Assembly (NCBI RefSeq): GCF_007830515.1
Contig: NZ_VLKT01000013.1
Span: 1-64,000 of the forward strand
Origin: Mesorhizobium tianshanense
GTDB taxonomy: Bacteria > Pseudomonadota > Alphaproteobacteria > Rhizobiales > Rhizobiaceae
Direction of reading: 5' to 3'
Length of the DNA stretch: 64,000 nucleotides
Shown: one piece after another, positions 53,591-62,796 of the stretch
Layout: each line of letters starts with the position of its first letter
How positions within the stretch are numbered: the first letter of the stretch is position 1
The notes under the pieces: model-generated
Told to the model about the DNA's origin: nothing
Seen by the model: the letters and a program-made list of their open reading frames with translations, nothing else
Databases searched by the model: none
Position numbers and translations under genes: made by a program

Positions 53591-54529
53591 ATGCTCTGGA
53601 AGGGTCGTCGTCAGAGTGACAATGTCGAGGACGAACGCGGCCAGGGCGGCGGGTTCAACCTGCCGGGCGGCCGGCCCGGCCAGTTCCGCATCCCGGTCGG
53701 CGGCCGCTCCGGCGGCGGAATGTCGCTGTCGACCATCGTCATTCTCGTGGTCCTCTATTTCGGGCTGAAGGCCTTCGGCATCGACCCGTTGCAGATCCTG
53801 GCCGGCGGCGATGGCGGCCTGGTGCCGGGCGGCGGCGGCCAGATCACCGACAGTAGCGGCGGGCAGGGCGGCGGCACCGGTGCACCGGCCTCCGACGAGA
53901 TGAAGCAGTTCGTCTCGACTGTTCTGGCCGAGACGGAGGACACCTGGACCGGCATTTTCCAGGCCGAGGGCCTGACCTATGAGGATCCGAAGCTGGTCCT
54001 GTTCAGCGGGCAGATCCGCTCGGCCTGCGGCTCCGCCTCGTCCGCGGCCGGACCTTTCTACTGTCCCGGCGACCGCAAGGTCTATCTCGACACCACCTTC
54101 TTCCAGCAACTCGACCAGCAATTCGGCGCCTCGGGCGATTTCGCCCAAGCCTATGTGATCGCGCATGAGGTCGGCCATCATGTGCAGAACCTCACCGGTA
54201 TCCTGCCCAAGTTCAACCAGATGCGCCAGCAGATGGGCGAGGCCGACGCCAATCACATGTCGGTCCAGGTCGAACTGCAGGCCGACTGCTTCGCCGGCGT
54301 CTGGGCGCATTTCACCGGGCAGAAAGGCATCCTGGAACAGGGCGACATGGAAGAGGCGCTGAACGCCGCCCAGCAGATCGGCGACGACACGATGCAGAAG
54401 AAGATGCAGGGTTACGTCGTGCCGGAAAGCTTCAACCACGGCACCTCGCAGCAGCGGCAGACCTGGCTGGCGCGCGGCTACACGAGCGGCAAGCTTTCGG
54501 ATTGCGATACGTTCAACACCCCCATCTGA
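53591..54529 (+). CDS. Neutral zinc metallopeptidase (YpfJ-like)
   Basis: The protein has 312 residues from MLWKGRRQSDNVEDERG; the ATG at 53591 follows GGGGAG. It starts with a Gly-rich cytoplasmic tail (20-45), one membrane helix (about 48-68, STIVILVVLYFGLKAFGI), and then a family catalytic domain with the zinc motif HEVGHH (about 197-202) and downstream LQADCFAGVWAHF. The catalytic part is probably periplasmic. Substrate unknown. Stand-alone gene. Confidence 0.92.
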   Translation: MLWKGRRQSDNVEDERGQGGGFNLPGGRPGQFRIPVGGRSGGGMSLSTIVILVVLYFGLKAFGIDPLQILAGGDGGLVPGGGGQITDSSGGQGGGTGAPASDEMKQFVSTVLAETEDTWTGIFQAEGLTYEDPKLVLFSGQIRSACGSASSAAGPFYCPGDRKVYLDTTFFQQLDQQFGASGDFAQAYVIAHEVGHHVQNLTGILPKFNQMRQQMGEADANHMSVQVELQADCFAGVWAHFTGQKGILEQGDMEEALNAAQQIGDDTMQKKMQGYVVPESFNHGTSQQRQTWLARGYTSGKLSDCDTFNTPI

Positions 54530-54722
54530 GGTGGACTTTCGTTTCCCGTTGAAATGACCGCTGAAGCGCGGGCGGCGATATAGGATATGGCCGCATTCAT
54601 GTCGACAGTTGATGTCAGGATGAAAATTCCTGGCGTGTTCCCTTATTGTTCTGTGCGGCTGACTCGCCTATAACGAGCCGTTCCGCCTTAGCTCCGAGGC
54701 GGCTCCAGGAGTCGATACCGTC

Positions 54723-55970
54723 ATGATCGAAGCCAAAACCGCCAGGCGGGGCCTTGCGCTTGTTTTCACCACGCTGCTGCTCGACATCACCGGCATCGGC
54801 ATCATCATGCCGGTGCTGCCGGCCTATCTGCAGGAATTGACCGGCGTCGGCGTCAGCGAAGCGGCGATCGAGGGCGGCTGGCTGTTCTTTGTCTACGCTG
54901 CCATGCAGTTCCTGTTCGCGCCGCTGGTCGGCAACCTCAGCGACCGCTTCGGGCGCCGCCCGATCCTGCTGGCCTCGGTGCTGACCTTCGCCATCGACAA
55001 TCTGATCTGCGCGGTGGCGTGGTCCTATTCGATCCTGTTCATCGGCCGGGTGCTGGCCGGCATCAGCGGCGCCAGCTACTCGACCGCGTCCGCCTTCATC
55101 GCCGACGTCAGCACCGACGAGAACCGGGCGAAGAATTTCGGCCTGCTCGGCATCGCCTTCGGTGTCGGGTTCATCATCGGCCCGGTGCTGGGCGGGCTGC
55201 TCGGCGAATTCGGGCCGCGCGTGCCGTTCTGGGGCGCGGCGGTGCTTGCTCTCATCAACTTCACCGTCGGCTGGTTCTTCCTGCCGGAAACGCTGGAGCG
55301 GCACCACCGGCGGCGATTCGAGTGGCGTCGCGCCAATCCTCTCGGCGCCTTGAAGCAGATGCGCAACTACAAGGGGATCGGCTGGATCGGGCTGGTGTTC
55401 TTCCTGATGACGCTCGGCCACATGATGTACCCTGCCGTGTGGTCGTTCGTCGGCAGCTACCGCTACGGCTGGAGTGAACAGCAGATTGGCTTCTCGCTCG
55501 GCGTCTTCGGTCTTGGGGGAGCACTGGTGATGGGTTTTGTCCTGCCGCGTGTCATCCCACGGCTCGGCGAATGGCGGACCGCCGCCATCGGCTTGGCTTT
55601 TACCGCGCTCGCCGCCTTCGGCTATGCCGCGGCATGGAAGGGCTGGACGATCTATGCGGTGATCGTGGCGACCTGCCTCGAGGCGCTGGCCGACCCGCCG
55701 CTGCGGAGCCTGGCGGCGGCCAAAGTGCCGCCCTCCGCGCAAGGCGAATTGCAAGGCGCGATGACGAGCGTGTTTTCGATCACCAGCATCATCACGCCGC
55801 TGCTCTATACCGGAATTTTTGCATGGTTCACCGGTCCGGGCGCCCCTGTGGTGTTCGGCGGCGCGCCCTTTGTGCTCGGCGGTATTTTTCTCGCTCTGTC
55901 GCTGATCGCATTCGTGCTCAGGGTCGAACGACCGGTCGCGGTGAAGGAGGTCACGACGGCGACGGCTTGA
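54723..55970 (+). CDS. MFS transporter of the TCR/Tet type
   Basis: The 415-residue protein has 12 helices. The N-terminal DITGIGIIMPVLPAYLQEL and the loop GNLSDRFGRRPILL (about 77-90) with a conserved GxLaDrxGrkxxl pattern, and SGASYSTASAFIADVSTDENRAKNFGLLGIAFGVGFIIGPVLGG (motif C, GPVLGG), place it in the TCR/Tet group. No tetR lies next to it, so tetracycline as substrate is not supported. It is convergent with carA. Confidence 0.88.
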   Translation: MIEAKTARRGLALVFTTLLLDITGIGIIMPVLPAYLQELTGVGVSEAAIEGGWLFFVYAAMQFLFAPLVGNLSDRFGRRPILLASVLTFAIDNLICAVAWSYSILFIGRVLAGISGASYSTASAFIADVSTDENRAKNFGLLGIAFGVGFIIGPVLGGLLGEFGPRVPFWGAAVLALINFTVGWFFLPETLERHHRRRFEWRRANPLGALKQMRNYKGIGWIGLVFFLMTLGHMMYPAVWSFVGSYRYGWSEQQIGFSLGVFGLGGALVMGFVLPRVIPRLGEWRTAAIGLAFTALAAFGYAAAWKGWTIYAVIVATCLEALADPPLRSLAAAKVPPSAQGELQGAMTSVFSITSIITPLLYTGIFAWFTGPGAPVVFGGAPFVLGGIFLALSLIAFVLRVERPVAVKEVTTATA

Positions 55971-55978
55971 ACCCTGAA

Positions 55979-57184
55979 TCAGGCGCGCTCCGCCAGCGCC
56001 GGTTCGCCGCGCTTTTCGCGGATGAGATTGACGAAGCGGCGGAACAGATAGTGCGAATCCTGCGGGCCGGGCGAGGCTTCCGGATGATGCTGAACCGAGA
56101 ACACCGGCCTTCCGGTCAGCGCAATGCCGCAATTCGAGCCGTCGAACAGCGAGACATGGGTTTCCTCGACGCCGCTCGGCAACGAGTCGGCATCGACGGC
56201 AAAACCATGGTTCATCGAGACGATCTCGACCTTGCCGGTGGTGTGATCCTTGACCGGATGGTTGGCGCCGTGATGGCCTTGATGCATTTTGGCGGTCTTG
56301 CCGCCCAGCGCCAGCGCCAGCATCTGATGGCCTAGGCAGATGCCGAAGACCGGGATGTCGGTCTTCAGCAGGTCCTGGATAACCGGAACGGCATAGTCGC
56401 CGGTGGCTTCCGGATCGCCGGGGCCGTTGGAGAGAAAGATGCCGTCGGGCCGCATGGCGAGGATCTCCTCGGCGCCGGTGCTGGCCGGCACCACGGTGAC
56501 CTTGGCGCCAAGACCGGCAAGTAGGCGCAGTATGTTGCGCTTGACGCCGTAGTCGATGGCGACGACGTGCATGGACGGATCGATCTGTTCGCCAAAACCC
56601 TCATCCCAGACCCAGGGTGTCTCGCGCCAGACCGAGGACTGGCCGGACGTGACCTCCTTGGCCAAATCAAGCCCGATCAGCCCGGACCAGGCAGCGGCGC
56701 GACGCTTCAGATCGTCGATGTCGAAGATGCCGTCGGGCGCATGCGCAATGACGGCGTTGGGCATGCCCTTTTCACGGATCCGCGCGGTCAGCGCGCGCGT
56801 GTCGATGCCCGAAAGCGCTACGATGCCGCGTTTCTTCAGCCATTGGTCGAGACCAGTTGTGGCGCGATAGCTGGACGGATTGGTGACGTCGGCCTTGAAT
56901 ACCGCGCCGACAGCGCCGGCGCGGGCGACCGGATTGAGATCCTCGATGTCCTCGTCATTGGTGCCGATATTGCCGATATGCGGGAAGGTGAAGGTGACGA
57001 TCTGGCCGGCATAGGAGGGGTCGGTGAGGATTTCCTGATAGCCGGTCAGCGCGGTGTTGAAGCAAACCTCGGCGGCAGCGGAGCCGGTGGCGCCAAGGCC
57101 GCGGCCCTCGATGACGGTGCCGTCGGCCAGCACCAGCAAGGCGGTCGGCTTCTCGGTAGCCCAGGGGGCGGTCATCGTTGCCAT
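55979..57184 (-). CDS. carA: Carbamoyl-phosphate synthase small subunit
   Basis: The protein has 401 residues from MATMTAPWATEKPTALLVLA; AGGAG lies before the ATG at 57184. The N-terminal CPSase small-chain domain (15-150) is followed by a class I glutamine amidotransferase with PVFGICLGHQMLALALGGK (catalytic Cys in GICLGHQ) and HPEASPGPQD (His/Glu). It cuts glutamine to supply ammonia to CarB. carB is 14 kb away on the same strand. Divergent from the YqeY gene. Confidence 0.97.
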   Translation of the reverse strand: MATMTAPWATEKPTALLVLADGTVIEGRGLGATGSAAAEVCFNTALTGYQEILTDPSYAGQIVTFTFPHIGNIGTNDEDIEDLNPVARAGAVGAVFKADVTNPSSYRATTGLDQWLKKRGIVALSGIDTRALTARIREKGMPNAVIAHAPDGIFDIDDLKRRAAAWSGLIGLDLAKEVTSGQSSVWRETPWVWDEGFGEQIDPSMHVVAIDYGVKRNILRLLAGLGAKVTVVPASTGAEEILAMRPDGIFLSNGPGDPEATGDYAVPVIQDLLKTDIPVFGICLGHQMLALALGGKTAKMHQGHHGANHPVKDHTTGKVEIVSMNHGFAVDADSLPSGVEETHVSLFDGSNCGIALTGRPVFSVQHHPEASPGPQDSHYLFRRFVNLIREKRGEPALAERA

Positions 57185-57461
57185 GGCGGCACTCCTAATA
57201 GGCTGCACCTTCAACCGGTCCGGCGAACACTCTGCGCAGCAAACCGCGCGCAGCGGCGATTCGCAGCCAGCGCGCGCAACAAAAATTCAGCTCATGCAAG
57301 GCCCAGTACATAGAATAAGGCGCCAGAGCGGTCAATGAGGCCATGTCGTACGGCATGGATTTATTTCATTGAACGATATCAGGCATTTGCCGGTCAGTAT
57401 CGGATTTGCCTTGGGCTTTGGGCAAGGCTATTGTCCGCGCCGGATCGAAGGAGAAAGCATC
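57185..57461. other. Gap between divergent carA and YqeY genes
   Basis: 277 bp, holding both promoters. No clear operator, T-box or hairpin with a run of T was found. Confidence 0.4.
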
Positions 57462-57911
57462 ATGCGCGGCGAAATCGCTGATTCCCTGAAGAGCGCGATG
57501 AAGGCGCAGGACAAGCGCCGGCTGCCGACATTGCGGCTGATCCAGGCGGCCATTCACGACCGCGACATCGCCAATCGCGGCGCCGGCAAGGAGCCGGCCA
57601 GCGACGACGAGATCCTGCAGATCCTGGCCAAGATGGTGAAGCAGCGCGAGGAGTCGGCCAGGGCGTTCGACGACGGCAAGCGGCCGGAGCTTGCCGCGCA
57701 GGAGCGCGACGAGATGGCCATCATCCGCGATTTCCTGCCGACGCAGCTGGGCCAGGCCGAGACCGAAACCGCGATCCGCGCCGCCATCGCCGAGACAGGC
57801 GCCAGCGGCGTCAAGGACATGGGCAAGGTGATGGCCGCGCTCAAGGAGAAATACGCCGGCCAGATGGATTTCTCCAAGGCGAGCGGCATCGTCAAGGGAC
57901 TGCTGCAGTAG
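57462..57911 (+). CDS. GatB/YqeY domain protein
   Basis: The protein has 149 residues from MRGEIADSLKSAMKAQDKRRLPTLRLIQAAIHDRDI; GAAGGAGAAAGC is before the ATG. It is one YqeY domain, as in the tail of GatB, of helical bundles (DFLPTQLGQAETETAIRAAIAE and MGKVMAALKEKYAGQMDFSKASGIVKGLL). Function is probably tRNA-linked but not known. carA-yqeY divergence is a common arrangement in alphaproteobacteria. Confidence 0.92.
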   Translation: MRGEIADSLKSAMKAQDKRRLPTLRLIQAAIHDRDIANRGAGKEPASDDEILQILAKMVKQREESARAFDDGKRPELAAQERDEMAIIRDFLPTQLGQAETETAIRAAIAETGASGVKDMGKVMAALKEKYAGQMDFSKASGIVKGLLQ

Positions 57912-57968
57912 GGATTTTCCTAGCTGCAGCCCCGTCTTTGAAGGTGGGCAGCGGATCGGTCGCACGTC

Positions 57969-58523
57969 ATGGTCGAAATCGTCAGACCCGGGCCTGAACA
58001 TCTACCGTCCTACAAGGCCGCGCTTGAGCGCGGCTGGTCGCCGGACAATGTGCGGCTGATCGAGGCGACGCGCGAGCAGCTTGCGGCAATCGAAAGGGAC
58101 CCAGCGGCCTTCCTCGCCGGTCTCGACGACCCCGAGGCCAAGGGTGGTCCGGTCACCTTGCCCGATGGGACGAAAGTGCCGCGCCTGCCGGGATTCCGGC
58201 GCTGGATCTGGGACGGTGAAGCCGCCGGCTCGATCGGCTTTCGCTGGCAGCGCGGCACCGCCGAGCTGCCGCCGCATGTGCTCGGCCATCTCGGCTATGC
58301 GGTGATGCCATGGAAGCGGCGGCGTGGCTATGCGACCGAGGCGCTGCGGCTGATGCTCGGCGAGGCGAGGGCGCTCGGCCTGGCTTTTGTCGAGATCACC
58401 GCCAAACCGGATAATTTGCCATCGCAGAAGGTAGTGGTGGCCAATGGCGGTCGGCTCGTCGGGCATTTCTTCGAGGACGCCGCCTATGGCGGGGCCGAGA
58501 GCCTGCGCTACCGGATCGACTAG
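57969..58523 (+). CDS. GNAT-family N-acetyltransferase
   Basis: The 184-residue acetyltransferase has LGHLGYAVMPWKRRRGYATEALRLML (about 103-128) with the RRGYAT acetyl-CoA loop, and LAFVEITAKPDNLPSQKVVVANGGRLVG (about 138-165). It belongs to the RimJ/RimL-like group by this layout. The substrate is unknown. The end overlaps no real gene; the MFS reading frame reaching it from the other side is a frameshift artefact. Confidence 0.87.
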   Translation: MVEIVRPGPEHLPSYKAALERGWSPDNVRLIEATREQLAAIERDPAAFLAGLDDPEAKGGPVTLPDGTKVPRLPGFRRWIWDGEAAGSIGFRWQRGTAELPPHVLGHLGYAVMPWKRRRGYATEALRLMLGEARALGLAFVEITAKPDNLPSQKVVVANGGRLVGHFFEDAAYGGAESLRYRID

Positions 58524-58535
58524 TAGGTCTGCTCT

Positions 58536-59718
58536 CTATTCGGCTGCGGCCGGCAGTGGCGGTGCAGCCCTGCTGTGCCACTCCCGGATATGCGAGGCAA
58601 GCGCGACCGCCACGGCGACCAGCATGGCCATGGCGCCAACCACCCGGCAGGCTGCGATAGCCATAACCGGCGTTGAGCATGGCAGCGCCGAGCGAGGCGG
58701 CCAGCGCGATGCCGACATTGAAGCCAGAGGGGATGAGCGATGAGGCAAGGTTGGATGCATCCGCCGTCCAGGTCAGGATACGGGTCTGGATCGGCGTGCC
58801 GATAGCAAAGCTGAGGCCGCCCCAGACGATGATCGCCACGACCATCGGCACCGGGTATGGGCTGACCGCGTAAATGACCGCAAGCGTCACCGCCTGCATG
58901 AAAAGCATGGTGATGAGCGACGGCATCAGCTTCCAGTCGGCGAGCCGCCCGCCGAGAAAGACGCCGATCGTCGCGCCGACACCGTTGAGCAGGAGCACCC
59001 AGGGCACCAGGTCCGCGTCGAGGTCGGTGATTTCGAGCAGCGTCGGCGTGATGTAGGTGAACAGGCCGAACTGGCCGATCATCAGCATCAGCATGAGGAT
59101 CAGCGACGTCCAGACCTGCTGGCGTGCGAGCACGCGAACCTCGCTGCCGAGGCTGACGGGCCGGCGCGACGATCCCGTCCTGCGCGGCAGCAGGGCGGCC
59201 ATGGCGGTGATGGAAACCACACCAAGCGCGCACATCACCCAGAATGTCGCACGCCACCCCCATATTGTGCCGATCGCCGTGCCGGCCGGCACGCCGATGA
59301 CATTGGAGACCGTGAGGCCCGACAAGATGAGCGCAACGGCCATTCCACGCTGGTCCTGACGGACCAGGCCGACCGCCACCACCATCGCAACGCCGAAATA
59401 GGCGCCGTGCGCCACGGCCACCGCGATCCGCAACAGCAACATGGAGGCGAAGTCGGGTGCAAGCGCGCAAGCGGCCTGGCCGATAGTGAAGGCAAGGCCA
59501 AGGCCAAGCAGCAAGGCCTTGCGGGAAAGCGTCTTGGTGGCGAGCGTCAACAGCGGTCCGCCGATCGCGATGCCGCCGGCGTAGCCGGAGACGAGGTAGC
59601 CGGCAGTCGGGATGGAGATGCCAAGGTCGTCCGCCACCTGCGGCAGCACGCCCGCGATGACGAACTCGGTGGTGCCGAACGCGAATGCGGCGATGAACAG
59701 GGCGATGAGGGGAAGCAT
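58536..59718 (-). pseudogene. MFS transporter with a single-base frameshift near the 3' end
   Basis: From the ATG at 59718, about 355 residues form a DHA1-type MFS transporter (MLPLIALFIAAFAFGTTEFVIAGVLPQVADDLGIS...). After AMLNAGYGYRSLP the frame is lost. The adjacent frame continues VVGAMAMLVAVAVALASHI, the last helix, and stops at 58536 after PAAAE. One extra G in the CCGGG run near 58645 explains it. Unshifted, it is a 12-helix pump of about 393 residues related to chloramphenicol/arabinose efflux proteins. Pseudogene or base error. Confidence 0.78.
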
Positions 59719-59851
59719 GACGCGGGAAGGCGATCCTTGAATAAGATGGCCTCAAATCACGAACGAGAGCCGCGGGCAATCCAGAAATTGTCGACGCCGC
59801 TTTAGGTTTTCTTGATCGGTTCAGCCAGGCTCCGGCGGCATGCCGGCAAGG

Positions 59852-60064
59852 CTAGATGGTCGTCCTCCTCCTCCCGTAGGGAATTTTCAACCACGCCCGT
59901 TCGTGAAGATAATAGAGCAGCGACTTGGTGATGACCTCGGTCAGGCCGATGGCCGCAGCGAGCTTGATGCTGCCTGTCACGACAAGCGAAATGATTATCG
60001 TGTCGATGGTGCCGGTGATGCGCCAGGAAAGAGCCTTGGCGAAACTGCGCGAATGGGTATCCAT
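59852..60064 (-). CDS. DUF2061 small membrane protein
   Basis: The 70-residue protein starts MDTHSRSFAKALSWRITGTIDT and has two hydrophobic helices (IIISLVVTGSIKLAAAIGLTEVITKSLLYYLHERAW), as in DUF2061. The basic tail RRRTTI is cytoplasmic. Its role is unknown. It lies alone between two transporters, leftward. Confidence 0.85.
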   Translation of the reverse strand: MDTHSRSFAKALSWRITGTIDTIIISLVVTGSIKLAAAIGLTEVITKSLLYYLHERAWLKIPYGRRRTTI

Positions 60065-60214
60065 CGACTATCCTCCCGGTGGACCTAGCCCGATCCATAG
60101 CCGACAGGTGGGAGGCGGAGCAAAGATTAATTTTCCCGTTTTGGCTCGAAGGGCAGAAGCTGGTTCCAAGCCGATGTTCCCAGCAGCAATTTTTCGGCTT
60201 GCCGGCCCAATGGC

Positions 60215-61879
60215 CTATCCGGCTTTCAGCCGCGAGCCGGTGAGTAGGCCGCGTTCCTCGAGCACGGGATAGGCCATCGAGGCGAGCAGCGAGTTGATCT
60301 GCTTCAAGTCGCGGATGGTGTCGAGATGGATGGAGCTGGTCTCGACGCTCTTGGCGGTGCCGTCGCGCAGTCGCACGAAATGGCTGGCGCTGGTCTCCTT
60401 CTCGCGGTCGCGCAGCCGGTCCTTTTCCAGTACCAGCTGGCGGGCGGTCTCCGGGTCGCGCGAGACCAGCACGTTGAAGGCAAGCCGTGCGCTGGCGAGT
60501 ACCGAGGCGTGGAAGGCACAAAGCTCGCGCCAGCCTTCGGGCGTGAATTCCAGCCCGCGCTCGAGCTTCTTCCTGACATGCACAAGCATGTTGCGCACGA
60601 TGATGTCGCCAACCTGCTCGAGCTTGACGCAGGCGCCGATCAGCTCCTGGCAGCGCAGCGCCTCGTCCTCGCTCAGCGGGTTCCTGGTGACCTTGGCCAG
60701 GTAGAGCTTTATCGCCGCGTGCTTCTTGTCGACGCGGTCGTCGAGCGCGGCCAGCGCCTTGATCTTGTCCGCGTCGGCACTCTCATAGAGCTCGATGATG
60801 CGTTTCAGCATGATCTCGACCGTCTCGCAGACCCGCACCACCTCGCGGGTGGCATTGGCCAGCGCCTGGCTCGGCACGTCGAGGGCGCTGTCGTTGAGCG
60901 CGGACAGCTCGACGACGTCGAGCGCCTCGGCCGGCGCCGGTTTGGTGCCGAGCGCCACGATCTTCTTCGAAGCGCGGTAGACGAGACCGGCCAGCGGCAG
61001 GCCGGCAAGCAGGATCAGGATGTTGAAGAGAATATGCGCGTTGACGATCTGGTCGGGCACGGCGGCGCCGAGAAAGGCAACCGGCGGCTTGAGCCAAAGA
61101 AACAGGATCAGCATGGCCAGCGAGCCCATGCCGCGCATCAGGAGATTGCCGATCGGCACGACACGCACGCCTGGCTCCGCGTTGCGGGTGAGCAGCGGCG
61201 CGATGATCGACGAGCCGAGATTGACGCCGAGCACCAGCACGATGCCGAGTTCGGGCGGGATGAAACCGCGGCCGGCCAGCGTCACCATCAGCAGCACCGC
61301 GGCGATCGAGGAATGGAACAGCCAGGTGACCAGCGCCGCCAGGAGATAGGCGGTGACCGGGTCGCCGGAGAAGTAATTGACGATGACCGGCATCAGCGTG
61401 CTCTGGCGCAGCGGCTCCGACGCCTGGCCGATCATTTCCAGCGACAATACCAGCAGGCCGATGCCGACCAGGATGCGGCCGAACTGGCGCCAGTCGCGCC
61501 GCTCGGTGGCCATGAACATGACGGTGCCGGCGACAAGACAAATCGGCACCAGCAGCGACAGATCGAAGGTCAGCAGCTTGACCACCAACGCCGAACCGAT
61601 CTCGGCGCCGCGCACGGCAAGCTGGCCCGACATGCCGCTGACGATGCCGGCGCCGGCGAACGAGCCGACCAGCAGTGTGACAGCGGTGGAGCTTTGCAGC
61701 GCGATCGCCAGGCCGCAGCCGGCGAGAACCGCCATGAAAGGATTGCGCATGGTGGCGCGCAGCTTGTGGCGCAGCACGTCGCCATAGGCACGTTCGACAC
61801 CTGTCTTCACCAGGCGGGTGGCAAACAGCATCAGCGCCACCGCGCCGGCAAGATGCAGCAAAACGACCGAACCACTCAT
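60215..61879 (-). CDS. Na/Pi cotransporter family protein with PhoU-like C-terminus
   Basis: The protein has 554 residues from MSGSVVLLHLAGAVALMLFATRLVKTGVERAYG (ATG at 61879); a GTG at 61894 would add five. The membrane half (1-310) has the two Na/Pi repeats with LQSSTAVT (about 62-69) and LFHSSIAAVLL (about 186-196), the QSS-type motif. The C-terminal 220 residues form a PhoU-like helical bundle (about 335-550). It probably moves phosphate with Na+. No Pho box was found upstream. Confidence 0.9.
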   Translation of the reverse strand: MSGSVVLLHLAGAVALMLFATRLVKTGVERAYGDVLRHKLRATMRNPFMAVLAGCGLAIALQSSTAVTLLVGSFAGAGIVSGMSGQLAVRGAEIGSALVVKLLTFDLSLLVPICLVAGTVMFMATERRDWRQFGRILVGIGLLVLSLEMIGQASEPLRQSTLMPVIVNYFSGDPVTAYLLAALVTWLFHSSIAAVLLMVTLAGRGFIPPELGIVLVLGVNLGSSIIAPLLTRNAEPGVRVVPIGNLLMRGMGSLAMLILFLWLKPPVAFLGAAVPDQIVNAHILFNILILLAGLPLAGLVYRASKKIVALGTKPAPAEALDVVELSALNDSALDVPSQALANATREVVRVCETVEIMLKRIIELYESADADKIKALAALDDRVDKKHAAIKLYLAKVTRNPLSEDEALRCQELIGACVKLEQVGDIIVRNMLVHVRKKLERGLEFTPEGWRELCAFHASVLASARLAFNVLVSRDPETARQLVLEKDRLRDREKETSASHFVRLRDGTAKSVETSSIHLDTIRDLKQINSLLASMAYPVLEERGLLTGSRLKAG

Positions 61880-62268
61880 ATCAGGCTCGTACACAAATAG
61901 ATGCCAGCGATGCAGGCACCGTTACGGCAAAGGGGCAAAAGAGGGCTCGAATCAAGGACATTGCAAAGGTCGATATTACTCCGATTACTTTTAGCCGGGT
62001 AATAAATCTTGCCCAATTCCGGCGGCTGTTGGCGCGCGACAGGGCGTGTCGGAAATGGATGGATCGCAAAATGGTTGCATTGCCGGCCGGCTTGCGGATG
62101 GTCGAGCGTTCACGTGGAGGCGACACCTTCGGATCCGGTTTGAGGAAAGTGTTGAATTAGGTAATCTAAATATAGGAAATCATTACAAAAACGTAATCCG
62201 CGTGTTCAGTTTCAGTTCATTCTTCGAGCTCTATTGCTTGGGCATCGACAACCAAGGAGTTCCCCGTC
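61880..62268. other. AT-richer intergenic region before the RcnB-like gene
   Basis: About 390 bp without a supported gene. It contains ATTAC-AAAAAC-GTAAT (62190-62206), an imperfect-to-perfect short palindrome, and a TTCAGTTTCAGTTCATTC repeat (about 62206-62224), which could be a regulator site. Base composition is AT-richer than coding DNA around it. Confidence 0.4.
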
Positions 62269-62637
62269 ATGAAACGCATCGTTCTTTCCGCAGTCGCCCT
62301 CTCGATGCTGGCTGCCACGTCCCTGCAGGGCCAGGCAGCGCCGCTGAATGCGCCGAGCGCGCCACAGTCGACCTACAGCCAGGTTGATTGGCAAAAGCCC
62401 GGCAAGCATGTCGATGTGAAGAAGCGCGTCGTGGTGAAAAAGAAGGTCGTCAGGAAGAGCCACTGGCGGCACGGCCAGAAATATTCCAGCTGGAAGCGCC
62501 ACCGGCCGATCCGCGACTACCGCCACTATGGCCTGCATCGTCCGGGCCGTGGCCAGGAATGGATCCGCGTCGGCAACGACTATCTCCTGGTCAGCGTCGT
62601 CTCCGGCATCATCTTCGGCGCGATCGCCGCGCACTGA
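62269..62637 (+). CDS. RcnB-like secreted protein
   Basis: The protein has 122 residues from MKRIVLSAVALSMLAATSLQ; AAGGAG lies before the ATG. The signal peptide ends near GQAAP (21-25). The middle is highly basic (KKRVVVKKKVVRKSHWRHGQK, about 51-71). YGLHRPGRGQEWIRVGNDYLLVSVVSGIIFGAI (about 87-119) is the RcnB-like part, with a hydrophobic end that may insert in a membrane. RcnB proteins are periplasmic and linked to metal export. Function here is inferred. Confidence 0.82.
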   Translation: MKRIVLSAVALSMLAATSLQGQAAPLNAPSAPQSTYSQVDWQKPGKHVDVKKRVVVKKKVVRKSHWRHGQKYSSWKRHRPIRDYRHYGLHRPGRGQEWIRVGNDYLLVSVVSGIIFGAIAAH

Positions 62638-62677
62638 GCCTCGCACCGTCGACCGGCATTGCGCCGGACACATGAGG

Positions 62678-62708
62678 GAAGGCGGCCCGCGACGGCCGCC
62701 TTCTTTTT
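62678..62708 (+). terminator. Rho-independent terminator after the RcnB-like gene
   Basis: GAAGGCGGCC and GGCCGCCTTC pair perfectly over 10 bases around CGCGAC, followed by TTTTT. It separates the gene from dnaG. Confidence 0.88.
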
Positions 62709-62796
62709 GCCCTGTGAAAACCGGGTATGGTTCCGCATTAGGAGTCGTCGGCTTTCGCCTGCATGATTATATGGAGGGCAAACGAGCCGTTCCCGA

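Noticed and set aside
54615..56132. 505-codon minus-strand open frame
   Set aside because: Antisense to the TCR/Tet-type MFS gene; no support.
58396..58535. C-terminal extension of the MFS protein
   Set aside because: It is the out-of-frame tail after the frameshift near 58645 and lies antisense to the GNAT gene.
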